A stretch of 64,000 nucleotides of DNA from Prochlorococcus sp. MIT 0701 (GCF_000760295.1 NZ_JNBA01000039.1:310001-374000), one strand, 5' to 3'; counted from the first letter of the stretch, positions 34,893 to 43,888 are shown. Notes: generated by a model from the letters alone, not told the origin. Program-made: numbers and translations.

Positions 34893-35231
34893 TCATTTAC
34901 GTATGACATTTTTGAGGTAGTTTGCGATGGCAAAATTAATCACGATTGCATGGTTCCTTTCGTCTTTGTTTAATCCTGAAAAAGCTAGATCAGAAGAAAG
35001 ATCCGCAAAGACCATTTCCAGTGCTACCTGGACCCCTGGACGCTGCTGAAAATCGCGAAATTCATCAATAGCAGTACTTATCAATTTATCGACATCGGTA
35101 GACAAGCCCATTGATTGACGTTGGCGGAGATAGTTCTGTATCTGCTCATAAATTTTTACTGAAATTGGAACATTTCCCCAGGAAGCACGCTGACTATCCT
35201 TGCTAATTATCAACTCTTTATCCATAGACAT
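34893..35231 (-). CDS. Conserved hypothetical helical protein
   Basis: 112 residues from ATG 35231 (MSMDKELIISKDSQR), chosen because AGAGGAG lies about six bases upstream; ATG 35273 and 35225 are alternatives. VPISVKIYEQIQNYLRQRQ and LISTAIDEFRDFQQRP look helical. There is no known domain. It lies in an accessory region of small unknown genes. Confidence 0.6.
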   Translation of the reverse strand: MSMDKELIISKDSQRASWGNVPISVKIYEQIQNYLRQRQSMGLSTDVDKLISTAIDEFRDFQQRPGVQVALEMVFADLSSDLAFSGLNKDERNHAIVINFAIANYLKNVIRK

Positions 35232-35498
35232 TTTAGGCTCCTCTAGCGATTCTATGTTCAAATATAGGAGCAATGCTTCCTATGTCCGATAGATGATTTT
35301 CTGATTCCATAATAGCAGCCTATTTGTCAGTCCAGGCGGAATTCAAAGTCCTTGCGAAGATTGAACCTACAAGCAAGTAAAACAATGGGGTTATCCGATT
35401 CTGCCAACATGGACAGTAAAGATTGTGAGACTGCAATTCATAGATGATTTCATACTTCTAATCAGAATTCCCCACTTTCTTTATCTTTATTGATCTAG

Positions 35499-35537
35499 CC
35501 TAATAGCCGAGCCTGATCGAAGATCTCTGCTATTAGG
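35499..35537 (-). terminator. Hairpin after the 35562-36005 gene
   Basis: CCTAATAGC (35499-35507) pairs with GCTATTAGG (35529-35537), starting 25 bases after the stop of the minus-strand gene. The loop is long (21 bases) and there is no T-run, so termination is uncertain. Confidence 0.35.
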
Positions 35538-35561
35538 TTGAATACGTATATTCAGTAGGAC

Positions 35562-36005
35562 CTAAGTGTTTAGGTTTTTATTGATTAACGAAGAAGGATT
35601 GAAAGGCTTGGATTGAGATTGACTAGGGCCTTGATTTGCCAGGTTAAGGATAGAAGCATTAAGCTCCATCTCGGAAATCCCAATATTATCTCCACACACC
35701 TCAAAAATATTCTTAGAGATGAGTGAAGCCATATCTTCTTTTGGAACTGCCATGACTTCTTTTAAAGCACCTGAGCGCATTAAGCTACTTATCATTTGAC
35801 GGCCAGCAACTAAGGCCGCTTTATCTGCAGTGCTTCCATCTGAAATCGCGACACAGTACTTATCTGAGAAAGTCTCGCCTATTTCAGATACCGCAGGGGA
35901 TAACTCGAAGTCACTTGCGAATGCTGGAGGCGGGGTGAGAACAGAAGAGAACAGAAGTACTGTTGCAAGAAAGATGGGCAAGAAATACTTGGAAAAATTA
36001 CGCAT
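35562..36005 (-). CDS. Small exported protein
   Basis: 147 residues from ATG 36005 (MRNFSKYFLPIFLATVLLFS), a clear signal peptide ending near AFA. The mature part contains two cysteines spaced for a disulfide (DKYCVAISDG and FEVCGDN). It resembles secreted picocyanobacterial hypotheticals; function unknown. A Q/S/N-rich tail ends the protein. Single gene. Confidence 0.7.
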   Translation of the reverse strand: MRNFSKYFLPIFLATVLLFSSVLTPPPAFASDFELSPAVSEIGETFSDKYCVAISDGSTADKAALVAGRQMISSLMRSGALKEVMAVPKEDMASLISKNIFEVCGDNIGISEMELNASILNLANQGPSQSQSKPFNPSSLINKNLNT

Positions 36006-36625
36006 CGGGCACATAACCTATTTTAGGTCTTGACTAACTCAAAGATAAGTGATTGTGGGCCAACAAACCGCCTGGCAGAGTAAGCTGAAGTGATTATTGA
36101 TTTAATGCTGAGGGCAGAGCAAATCTATCTCATTGATTTTGAGTGCGATTGCAATTAACTTAAGTAGTGGTACTAATTCCACTATTTGACAATCAGATTC
36201 AGCTTGTCAAAAAATGGCTAAATGGCCTGTTAAAAAGTTATGAGCCTGGACTCATTTCTAGTTTATTTGTTCACAACCCATGCAAAGGCAGAGGCTGTTG
36301 TTGCGTTGCTAGTCCGACCGCCAGAGCACGCATAGACTTCAAGGCTGTTGCCTATATCATCAGCGACAACACCATCGATGCTGAACCAAGAAATTCAGCG
36401 GCGCATTAGCAACATTGCGGTAGTCAATCATGTTGGGGCTAAGCAAGTTGAATTAAAAGCGCTGCAGCAGCCACTAGAGATGCATTGATCAACTTTTTTC
36501 GTCGCATCAACAATAGATCATGGGTAGAAAGACCTAATGATTATTGCTTTATCTAACCGCTGATCAACCTTTAAAACCACCATGCTTATGCCAGATTAAG
36601 CTGAGTGTACTATCGGAAATCTACA
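36006..36625. other. Gene-poor stretch, 620 bp
   Basis: Two weak frames overlap here: 36167-36409 (80 codons, GTG start, one Cys-rich part KGRGCCCVASP) and 36378-36488 (36 codons, MLNQEIQRRISNIAVVNHVG). Either might be a gene remnant; neither has a good ribosome-binding site. Confidence 0.35.
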
Positions 36626-36961
36626 ATGTTGGCTGAATTCAAGACTCTTGTCGAGCTTAGCCAAGAAGGATACTTTAAAAAGCTGCTGGAATCAGTCAGG
36701 GAGTCATTAGATGTCCCAGTCACTACTTTTAGTAACAGCACAGTTAGCAGTCAAATCGTGATTGGAATTATCGCAATTGTAATCCTGGGTGTAATAATTT
36801 TACCCTTTGGAGCAACCGAAGCTTCTATCAAGGCTTGTCAAATCAATACAGACAAAAAGCTTGTCAAGGTTGGCGGCTCTGTAATCGTTGTGATGACCTC
36901 CCTTAGTGCCATACTCTACCTAGAAGTTTTGAAGCTATATGGAGTGTTTGGCAGTAGCTAA
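36626..36961 (+). CDS. Two-span membrane protein
   Basis: 111 residues from ATG 36626 (MLAEFKTLVELSQEGYFKKL); the frame extends upstream to 36605. Two hydrophobic helices: SQIVIGIIAIVILGVIILPF and SVIVVMTSLSAILYLEVLKL, separated by a charged loop. The amphipathic N-terminus could lie on the membrane. No family recognised. Confidence 0.55.
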   Translation: MLAEFKTLVELSQEGYFKKLLESVRESLDVPVTTFSNSTVSSQIVIGIIAIVILGVIILPFGATEASIKACQINTDKKLVKVGGSVIVVMTSLSAILYLEVLKLYGVFGSS

Positions 36962-37020
36962 AGATTGAGGTCTGCATCTCACTAACAACCAGCAGGCACA
37001 TCTTTAAATTTATCATTAAC

Positions 37021-37253
37021 CTCATAAGGCATGTCTTCTTGTCAAAAAAAGCTGGTTTCTATCCATTAAAGAATGCTGAATATGTTGATGGGCGTCAAGT
37101 AAAGGCGCTGACTTACTATGCTTACTATGCAAGCCTAGGTCATCTTCTACTTCAAGAAATGGAGCTGTATTGACTGCAGGAGAAGCAATCATTCTCTATC
37201 CGCAGGGTTCCGATCTCTTCAATCTACCCAAAGTATTTATTTATGAAGGTTGA
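37021..37253 (+). pseudogene. Frameshifted remnant of an unknown gene
   Basis: One frame gives SKKAGFYPLKNAEYVDGRQV and KALTYYAYYASLGHLLLQEM up to TGA 37171. A one-base shift at that point continues LTAGEAIILYPQGSDLFNLP and KVFIYEG to TGA 37251. Both parts look like one protein joined by a frameshift. No proper start codon is near; TTG 37039 is the only option. Family unknown. Confidence 0.4.
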
Positions 37254-37760
37254 AAAGGGATAAGGGCACTGGAGACATTTAGCTTAGATTACCCTATATC
37301 TCTTAATATATTGCGCCTCGCTTTGCAGTTCCTTGACTTAAACTTAGCAGTCTCTTTCAACCCCATTGCATCTGAAGCCATGCCTACTTACACACCTAGG
37401 ATGTGAATCCCGGTCAATTTTTTAGCTAGACAGCTACCGAGACAGTGTCCCTAAGCTGCCAAAGCATCAGGCCACGCGTCACAACCAGAAGAAGGGAGAG
37501 GAATGCTATTCCAACGCATAAAGGACAATGTGGAAATCCCACTCAGCACTTAGTCAACTAATCAATTATTAGCCAGAGCTTCAAAAAATGTCCTCGAATA
37601 ATGACACATTGATACTTAAAGGTCCGGTTCGCTGATCTGCCAATAGGGTAGCAACGCCAAAAAAATCACCCCCTAGCGTGCCTCCAAACTAGCGATAAGC
37701 TTGATCAAAATCTTCTAGCGAGCACTCTTTCACTATTAAGAGCCGTCACATCCATTGCAT

Positions 37761-37787
37761 TAAAAAGGGCACCCGCGTCGGGTGCCC
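37761..37787 (-). terminator. Rho-independent terminator, minus strand
   Basis: Nine-base perfect stem GGGCACCCG/CGGGTGCCC with a 3-base loop; the T-run is on the minus strand, so it ends a leftward transcript for which no gene is visible. Confidence 0.8.
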
Positions 37788-37900
37788 TCAAGTCCAGGAC
37801 TCATTTTCAGGGTATCTGCGTCCTCGGACTCCTATTTGATCTCTAGCCAGGAGTGGAACATGGCGTCATGAGTCAAAACACTTGTTCTGGCTATGGGCTA
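37761..37900 (-). ncRNA. Candidate small RNA ending in a strong terminator
   Basis: A perfect terminator hairpin on the minus strand (GGGCACCCG 37767-37775 with CGGGTGCCC 37779-37787, followed by a T-run, plus-strand A 37762-37766) has no protein gene upstream of it. The 100 bases before it can form small stems (AGTCC/GGACT; GTCC/GGAC). The 5' end is a guess. It could also be the trailing end of a decayed gene. Confidence 0.35.
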
Positions 37901-38147
37901 CATCTTTGAGATGCATCTTGCATCGCTGGTTCATGCAGGGGGGCTCTGAAGCAATAGCATCCCTTTTGCCAGACTGAAGAGCATCGATGCTATGCAGCCA
38001 AATCAAGTCATAGCAATAGTTTTTTTACTCAAAGGCCTCAGTGTGCAAGATCACAGCAATGAGTGAGTGAGATCATCACATCCATCATTGATCGAGGTGA
38101 TGGTGTGTTGATTGGGTACACGCAAAACCCACACCCCACACCATCCA

Positions 38148-38459
38148 ATGAACTTCAAATCCGCCCTTGCTGGTACCGCACTAGCACTGATTAGTACAAC
38201 ATCCGCACTGGCCATCAGCACTCCAGCACAAGCAGCTGATGGTTGCGGTCGCGGTTGGCGCTATTCCCACACTTACCGCGGCTGTGTCGTGAAGCGCCAC
38301 GTGCGACCTGTTTATGTTCCTGTATCACGCCCTTATGCCCCCATTTACCGTCATTCGATCTATAGACCCGCCTATCGCAACGTCTATAGACCCGCCTATC
38401 ACCCTTATCACTTGCGTCGTAGGCCGGGAATTGGTGGTGTCATTTCGATTGGATTCTAA
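38148..38459 (+). CDS. Small exported Tyr/Arg/Pro-repeat protein
   Basis: 103 residues from ATG 38148. A signal peptide (KSALAGTALALISTTSALA, ending AQA) precedes DGCGRGWRYSHTYRGCVVK, a short two-cysteine segment. The rest is a Tyr-Arg-Pro-rich repeat: YRPAYRNV then YRPAYHPY, encoded by an 18-base DNA repeat (38359-38376 and 38383-38400) with a 24-base period. It probably resides in the periplasm or surface. A terminator follows. Function unknown. Confidence 0.75.
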   Translation: MNFKSALAGTALALISTTSALAISTPAQAADGCGRGWRYSHTYRGCVVKRHVRPVYVPVSRPYAPIYRHSIYRPAYRNVYRPAYHPYHLRRRPGIGGVISIGF

Positions 38460-38487
38460 GAATCAAACATATTAAAACCCAGCACAT

Positions 38488-38511
38488 AACCCGCCCTAGT
38501 GCGGGTTTTTT
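38488..38511 (+). terminator. Rho-independent terminator
   Basis: AACCCGC (38488-38494) pairs with GCGGGTT (38501-38507) and is followed by a run of T. It lies 28 bases after the stop of the repeat protein gene. Confidence 0.88.
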
Positions 38512-38715
38512 ATTTGACAACATTTAGCCCTGCCTGAAGATCGGTCGGACCTTTGAAAGATCACTGATTGCTATCGCGGCTCGGCAAACGGGGCCTCTAG
38601 GAGGAGGTCTGTTGTCGATCACAGATTCATCAGCGCATGGTTGCAAGGCCGCCTGGAAGGCGACCTTTGCCACGTCGTTTTCTCTTGTCCTACTCCCTTG
38701 CTGCCAGCGCGATAT

Positions 38716-38961
38716 TTAATTGCCGCCGTTGCAAATCTGGACTCGCTTCCAATTAGTATCGAGTTGGCCATCAGACTCTGCCATAAGTTCCTCCACGCAA
38801 CGATGAAAGAATCGTGACTGCTGGGCAATCGGTTCAATCTGAATCGCGAAATAGATCGTTGAAAAGGTTGCTAGTCCTGTTGCAAAGATCGCCAGGGTGG
38901 GATAAAGGTGAACACGAGTAATCTCAAGCAGTGTGAGCTTCTGTCCTTCGAGCTCGGTCAA
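38716..38961 (-). CDS. Small membrane-anchored protein
   Basis: 81 residues. A helix (LYPTLAIFATGLATFSTIYF) after a short cytoplasmic start is followed by QQSRFFHRCVEELMAESDGQ and KRVQICNGGN. The C-terminal CNGG and preceding Cys are common in small picocyanobacterial membrane-anchored hypotheticals with a periplasmic disulfide. Function unknown. A possible inner start is not needed. Confidence 0.6.
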   Translation of the reverse strand: MTELEGQKLTLLEITRVHLYPTLAIFATGLATFSTIYFAIQIEPIAQQSRFFHRCVEELMAESDGQLDTNWKRVQICNGGN

Positions 38962-39734
38962 TAGTGGTTCGCAGGATCGATAGCGGGTTCTCTATTTTGC
39001 CGCTCGACACACCTTCGTCTTCAAAACTTCGCTCTCAGTAGTGATTCAGCACAAGAAGGGGCTGCTCTGACGAGGGAGTCTGGATAGCAGATATGAATAC
39101 AAGTAGGACAGGGAACTAAGCGGAGAGATGCGATAATCAGACAATCTAGACTCAATAAGTCCCTCTCCAGAGGGACTTATTGGGGAATAGACCTTGAGAG
39201 AAGCAGCATTTCGGGGTCGCTCAATGAGCACGAATCAATCCATTCAATATTGATTGAACCCAAGATTCACTTTGCCGAAAGGAAAATGAATCCTCATTAT
39301 GTAGAGAAAGCCTCCATGGATAGGATGGCCCCAAATGATTCATAATGGTTCACCGTAGGCTTATTTTCATCACAGGTCATAAGAGGTTTCATCTTCAATG
39401 ATTTGTAGTTGGTAAAGATGTCAAATCTGCTTGGGCGAACAAATTGATCCGAACTAGCCCTATATTGCATCGTTTTGAAATAGCGGTCAAAAGCATTGCA
39501 ATAAGAACAAAATAGCTATCTGCATTGGTTGGGCCTTTGTAAATAGATGCTGTCTCACATACAGAGCGTATGACGTGCCTGTATCGCCGTCTTCGCTGCA
39601 TTGTTTTTGAGCTATCGTTGAGGAACTTAGGTTGGCGCGCTGACAGAGAGCTGGCTATAGACAAGACAATACCCTGAATTGTCGAGTTAAAATGGTGACA
39701 TAAATCTAGTTATGGCTTGTAGACTCAAACTGAA
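38962..39734. other. Gene-poor stretch, 773 bp
   Basis: Contains the 13-bp inverted repeat at 39153-39182. Two frames (39046-39231 and 39395-39664, both minus) do not read like proteins to me. Confidence 0.45.
39153..39182. repeat. Perfect 13-bp hairpin without a T-run
   Basis: CAATAAGTCCCTC (39153-39165) and GAGGGACTTATTG (39170-39182) flank a 4-base loop. It could be a terminator or a structured RNA element, but no gene ends next to it. Confidence 0.6.
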
Positions 39735-40949
39735 GTGACGCTAGAGACTCCTGAAGCAATGGTAAGCGATTCATCCAATCAATCTGTGTCTGGGCAAAGT
39801 GCAAATTATTACTTTATAGATGGCGAAAGCAAATTTCGTTCAAATGATTATCAAGGGGCAATTGACAGTTACACTAAAGCAATCGAGATCAATCCATATA
39901 GTGCCATTGTCTACAATAATCGAGCGAATATTAAAGATGAATTAGGCGATTATCAAAGTGCACTTAATGATTATGATAAAGCAATAGAAATAGACGCATT
40001 TGATCCTAGTTATTACATCAACAGAGGCGTTACCAAGAGACACAAGAATAACATCGAAGGAGCAATCTCTGATTACACTAAGGCTATTGAACTAGATCCA
40101 CAACATGCAACTGCCTATTACAATAGGGGGATTGCTAAAGTCAGTTGCTGCGACCACAAAGGTGCAATCTCTGATTACACTAAGGCACTTGCCGCAAATC
40201 CAAAACATGCTAAATCATACTACAATAGGGCGATTAGTAAAATCAATATTAATGACATAAAAGGGGCAATTACTGATTACACAAAGGCAATTGAAACCAT
40301 GCCACTTTTTGCCTCTGCCTATCACAATCGCGGCAATTTAATGGAGATACTGGGCCGAAGACAGGCAGCGATTACTGACTTTGAGAAGGCGCTAGAAATC
40401 AAACCACAACTTATCACTACGAGGAACGAGCGTGGCAATAATAAAAGCGTTGTACAGAGTAAGATTGTAAAAGATTTGAGCAATGAAGAAGACATCATTC
40501 AGCAAGATGCATTTGATTGTTATAGACAAGGGAATATTGAACAAAAGCGAGGAGAAAGCCAATCAGCTATTACCTTTTACACAAAGGCGATAGAAATTGA
40601 TATAAACTATGCCGAGGCATACAACTACAGGGGGCTCGCTAATTACAAACTTTGTGACTATCAAGCTGCTCTTGATGATTACAACAAGGCAATAGAGATT
40701 AACTCGACATATGAAGATGCATACATTGGTTGCGGTCTTGCAAAGTCTGCTTTAGGTGATTACAAAGGGGCCATTGGGGCATATGAGAAGCTACTAGTAA
40801 TTAACCCTAAGAATGTTGCTGCCTATAGAAATCGTGGAATTGCTAAGGAATTGGATGGAAATCTAGAGGGTGCTTGTTCTGATTGGGAGCAGGCCTCCTC
40901 TCTGGGAGATGCAGATGCTTCAGACTGGGTGAAGGAACAATGTTGTTGA
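39735..40949 (+). CDS. TPR-repeat protein
   Basis: 404 residues from GTG 39735. About ten tetratricopeptide repeats with the classic pattern, e.g. GAIDSYTKAIEINPYSAIVY, GAISDYTKAIELDPQHATAY, AALDDYNKAIEINSTYEDAY, ending in GACSDWEQASSLGDADASDW. TPR domains form right-handed superhelices for protein-protein binding. There is no signal peptide or catalytic domain. AT-rich codon use compared with the core genes suggests accessory origin. Partners unknown. Confidence 0.92.
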   Translation: MTLETPEAMVSDSSNQSVSGQSANYYFIDGESKFRSNDYQGAIDSYTKAIEINPYSAIVYNNRANIKDELGDYQSALNDYDKAIEIDAFDPSYYINRGVTKRHKNNIEGAISDYTKAIELDPQHATAYYNRGIAKVSCCDHKGAISDYTKALAANPKHAKSYYNRAISKININDIKGAITDYTKAIETMPLFASAYHNRGNLMEILGRRQAAITDFEKALEIKPQLITTRNERGNNKSVVQSKIVKDLSNEEDIIQQDAFDCYRQGNIEQKRGESQSAITFYTKAIEIDINYAEAYNYRGLANYKLCDYQAALDDYNKAIEINSTYEDAYIGCGLAKSALGDYKGAIGAYEKLLVINPKNVAAYRNRGIAKELDGNLEGACSDWEQASSLGDADASDWVKEQCC

Positions 40950-41297
40950 TGATTCACTCTTCTGCACTCTGTGCAGTCACAAAAGATGGGCGGGGCAGAG
41001 CCCATACAAGAAGCTTACAATTTAACGCTACAAAGATGCTAATAACATGGGTCTATGACACTGATACTGCTAAAAAGTTTTCTCTTGTTGCTGGATTGTC
41101 AGCTATATTCAGAAGCCAGTCAACTCTGTAACATCAAGATAGCTTTGGTTATTGGCATATGCGACGATAAGATCATTCATCTAAAACCATGACAGCACTT
41201 ATGCCATATGCTGCAGGCGAAAGTCTATCCCTACGGAAAAAACACATGCGCGAATTCTGTCGACTAGCGATGTACAGCGCTATAAATACTTGCTTAG
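40950..41297. other. Intergenic region, 348 bp
   Basis: An 82-codon frame overlaps the end of the TPR gene (40883-41131) but is a shadow of it. Nothing else seen. Confidence 0.4.
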
Positions 41298-41948
41298 ATG
41301 GCAATGGCAGTAAACGATTACATTTGCAATCACATGTCTGAGGCCCTCCTAAATGAACTAATCGATACAGTTCAACAATGCTTAGCTTGTATATCCCATC
41401 AGATTAAAGGTGAACCAAATATTGAAAAAGCTGATCTTAATTTCTGGCTTGATCCAAAGTCAGTAATTTTCATGACCTCCCCTGAAACGGATGACATCTA
41501 TTGTGCGCAACTTGATGATTTGGATACAAAGAGTGAATTTCTTGAGATCATCCTAGATCAGGCTATTATCTCTACTTTTCTAACAACTCAAGATTTAATT
41601 CTAGTACTTGCTGCTCAGGACTCACCAAATTTATATGATGTCAGGATGGCCGCTATTGATAGATCTACAGGATGTGCACTTATTCGCACTGAGAATCTGT
41701 TTAATAAAAGCATGCTGGAGCGTAATATCGACAAGACTATTGAAGACTCCACAGAACTATCAAATCAATTCTGGCTGCGTCGCTACTCCGATAATAAATC
41801 ATGGCAATTTAGACAGCATGCTTACAAGCGAATCTCATATCCAGGCAATAATTTTCACAAACGCTTTATTAGTAATTCATACCGCAGACTGCAGTCTTTT
41901 CTTTTGGATATCGAGGAACATATCCTTTCTAAGTTTAATGGAGTCTAG
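41298..41948 (+). CDS. Unknown soluble protein
   Basis: 216 residues (alternative start Met 3). Segments such as ADLNFWLDPKSVIFMTSPET, FLEIILDQAIISTFLTTQDL and LYDVRMAAIDRSTGCALIRT read like a genuine soluble alpha/beta protein. I do not recognise the family. It follows the TPR gene in the same direction with 348 bp between, so cotranscription is uncertain. AT-rich codon use resembles the TPR gene. Confidence 0.6.
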   Translation: MAMAVNDYICNHMSEALLNELIDTVQQCLACISHQIKGEPNIEKADLNFWLDPKSVIFMTSPETDDIYCAQLDDLDTKSEFLEIILDQAIISTFLTTQDLILVLAAQDSPNLYDVRMAAIDRSTGCALIRTENLFNKSMLERNIDKTIEDSTELSNQFWLRRYSDNKSWQFRQHAYKRISYPGNNFHKRFISNSYRRLQSFLLDIEEHILSKFNGV

Positions 41949-42024
41949 AGACAGGAGAATGAGCAGCATGGATCATAATTCTCCGACAAATTAGCTGCTC
42001 TATCTTTATTCGATAAGAGACACA

Positions 42025-42144
42025 TCATTTTGGATGATCCTGATTCCTTACATTGTTTTTTCTGGCTCTCCAAATAAACAAAAGAGGTATACCGACAAGC
42101 ATCAGCCCTCCGTCTGCCAATAAGAAATTGTTCCATAAATCCAT
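42025..42144 (-). CDS. 39-residue single-span membrane peptide
   Basis: ATG 42144 to TGA 42025. MDLWNNFLLADGGLMLVGIP continues LLFIWRARKNNVRNQDHPK: one helix with a basic cytoplasmic tail. The composition is clearly protein-like although the frame is short, and another overlapping frame (41945-42184) reads poorly. No family can be named. Confidence 0.5.
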   Translation of the reverse strand: MDLWNNFLLADGGLMLVGIPLLFIWRARKNNVRNQDHPK

Positions 42145-42471
42145 TGGGTCTATCCCTTTTAATGCTCAATCTTAAATCAAACATATAAAACTTTAGGAAA
42201 CCATGCCAATATTGATCAAAAAAAAGACGTGGAATGTCTAAGGGCCGCCCATGGCGTGGTTAGAAGAAAAAGTTTTTATTATCTAGATCAGCAAAATAAT
42301 TAATTAACCAAGAGACCTCTGCTGATCTGAGTCACCTGGACACCTAGTCTATCAAATTGAGCGAGGAGAGTTATGGCACTTAGAAATTGCAAAGCTTGCT
42401 CATGCTGCAGCACAGCAGTTTAGAATTAACTCTTCTACTTGATGTATCATCGCTGATAAGGGAGCTAACTG
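42145..42471. other. Intergenic region, 327 bp
   Basis: The promoter region of the SDR gene. It contains a 16-codon Cys-rich frame at 42373-42423. Confidence 0.4.
42373..42423 (+). CDS. Possible 16-residue cysteine-rich peptide
   Basis: ATG 42373 follows a strong GAGGAGAG sequence and opens MALRNCKACSCCSTAV, four cysteines in sixteen residues, then TAG, 49 bases before the SDR start. It might be a leader peptide sensing cysteine supply, or chance. Confidence 0.25.
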   Translation: MALRNCKACSCCSTAV

Positions 42472-43374
42472 ATGGGTTGGAAAGTTGAAGACATCCCTGA
42501 CCAGAAAGGAAGGGTGGCATTAGTCACAGGTGCCAATAGTGGCCTAGGCCTTGAAACGGCTAAGGCATTGCTTAACAAGGGTGCCAAAGTCATCATGGCT
42601 TGTCGCTCACTACCCAGAGGTGAAGCTGTTCGACAAATTATTCTTCAGAGAAATGATTCCACAAACCTTGATCTAATTGAGTTGGATCTCGCTGATTTGG
42701 CGAGCGTTAGACGTGCAGCTGAGCAGGTTGAAAGTCAATACTGCAGACTAGACCTACTAATCAACAATGCTGGAGTGATGGCTCCTCCAAAGACCCTCAG
42801 TAAACAAGGTCTAGAACTTCAGTTCGCCGTTAATCATCTTGGCCACATGGCTTTGACACTAAAGCTCCTACCCTTACTCGCAAAGCAACATGGAGCAAGA
42901 GTTGTTACTGTCACCTCTGGCGCACAGTACATGGGTCGAATCGCATGGGAGGATCTTCAAGGGATCAAGCGCTATGACCGCTGGGCGGCCTACTCCCAAA
43001 GCAAACTTGCTAATGTGATGTTCGCCTTAGAGCTCGACAAGCGAGTGCGCAAGGCAGCAAGTGGGATCGCATCATTGTTGGCACATCCAGGCCTTGCACG
43101 CACTAATTTGCAGCCTAAATCTGTTGCAGCGAACAAATCCTGGCCCGAAGGCCTTGCTTATCGGTTAATGGATCCCATGTTTCAGAGCGCTGCAATGGGA
43201 TCCCTACCGCAATTACATGCTGCAACCGCGCCAACTGCTCAGGGCGGCGAACAATATGGACCTAGATTTAACTTTAGGGGTTACCCGAAGCTTTGCCGCA
43301 TTGCGCCGTTGGCACTTAGAGAGGGAGACCGTCAAAGGCTTTGGAGCATCAGTGAAAAACTTTTAGAGATTTGA
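42472..43374 (+). CDS. Short-chain dehydrogenase (retinol-dehydrogenase / POR-like)
   Basis: 300 residues. Classical SDR with cofactor motif TGANSGLGLE, NNAG in LLINNAGVMAPP, catalytic Ser in VTVTSGAQYMG and YxxxK in YSQSKLANVM. The layout (WKVEDIPDQKGRVALVTG start, Arg in MACRSLPRGE) matches the RDH/POR-type SDR subfamily, NADPH-dependent. The substrate is not known; it is not protochlorophyllide oxidoreductase itself. Single gene. Confidence 0.9.
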   Translation: MGWKVEDIPDQKGRVALVTGANSGLGLETAKALLNKGAKVIMACRSLPRGEAVRQIILQRNDSTNLDLIELDLADLASVRRAAEQVESQYCRLDLLINNAGVMAPPKTLSKQGLELQFAVNHLGHMALTLKLLPLLAKQHGARVVTVTSGAQYMGRIAWEDLQGIKRYDRWAAYSQSKLANVMFALELDKRVRKAASGIASLLAHPGLARTNLQPKSVAANKSWPEGLAYRLMDPMFQSAAMGSLPQLHAATAPTAQGGEQYGPRFNFRGYPKLCRIAPLALREGDRQRLWSISEKLLEI

Positions 43375-43466
43375 ACTTGCCATTAACAAGTATTTTAACG
43401 CTTTACTTTGTTTAAACTGTCAGTTTGACTCTCACAGCTATGATCTAAAGACAGTGAATTCCGCCC

Positions 43467-43661
43467 ATGCCTGAAGAGCCCATTGAGAATCCTTCAGACA
43501 ATCCAGCCGTTGAACCTGAGGCTGATGAAAAAGTAGAAGCTGAAAAGACCATTCAAATCCCAGAGGGCTCTAGGGTGGTGACAATCATTATTGACAAAGG
43601 AGAGGTGACTGAAAAAGTGTATCAATCACCTGATGGAGACAGGATAATCGTGAAGTACTAA
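43467..43661 (+). CDS. Small acidic protein
   Basis: 64 residues. A strongly acidic, Pro/Glu-rich first half (PEEPIENPSDNPAVEPEADE) is followed by a short beta-rich part (RVVTIIIDKGEVTEKVYQ). No domain is recognised. It begins 92 bases after the SDR stop, same direction. Composition is typical of small conserved cyanobacterial proteins. Confidence 0.65.
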   Translation: MPEEPIENPSDNPAVEPEADEKVEAEKTIQIPEGSRVVTIIIDKGEVTEKVYQSPDGDRIIVKY

Positions 43662-43888
43662 AAATATCCTGATCACACTCCCTAAAGTATCAATCCTTGC
43701 AACTCACTCAAACCAATACTAGTGACCATTGCAAAATCATACGTGTACCTGTAAAACAATAGATAACCCATGAATCCTTAGGCTATAGCTTCTCCAAACC
43801 AATGACAATCAAGTTTACTGCCTAAAAATGAAAGCAGCTAATATCTTGGCTTGATTATATTAAGTAAGCGCTTATATTATTCATCAAG
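43662..43888. other. Convergent intergenic region
   Basis: 227 bp between convergent genes; no clear terminator. Confidence 0.35.

Larger units (their letters stand above)
36962..38147. other. Gene-poor stretch, 1.2 kb
   Basis: Holds a frameshifted gene remnant (37021-37253) and a minus-strand terminator with structured upstream DNA that may be a small RNA (37761-37900). The remainder is without recognised features. Confidence 0.5.

Noticed and set aside
33051-38170. Possible att site: tRNA-Pro 3' end compared with TTCAAATCCGCC at 38153-38164
   Set aside because: Only about ten bases agree and the second copy lies inside signal-peptide codons; no integrase is present.
39395-39664. 89-codon minus-strand frame in a gene-poor stretch
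   Set aside because: Low-complexity Arg run and no conserved-looking motif or ribosome-binding site; too weak to list.
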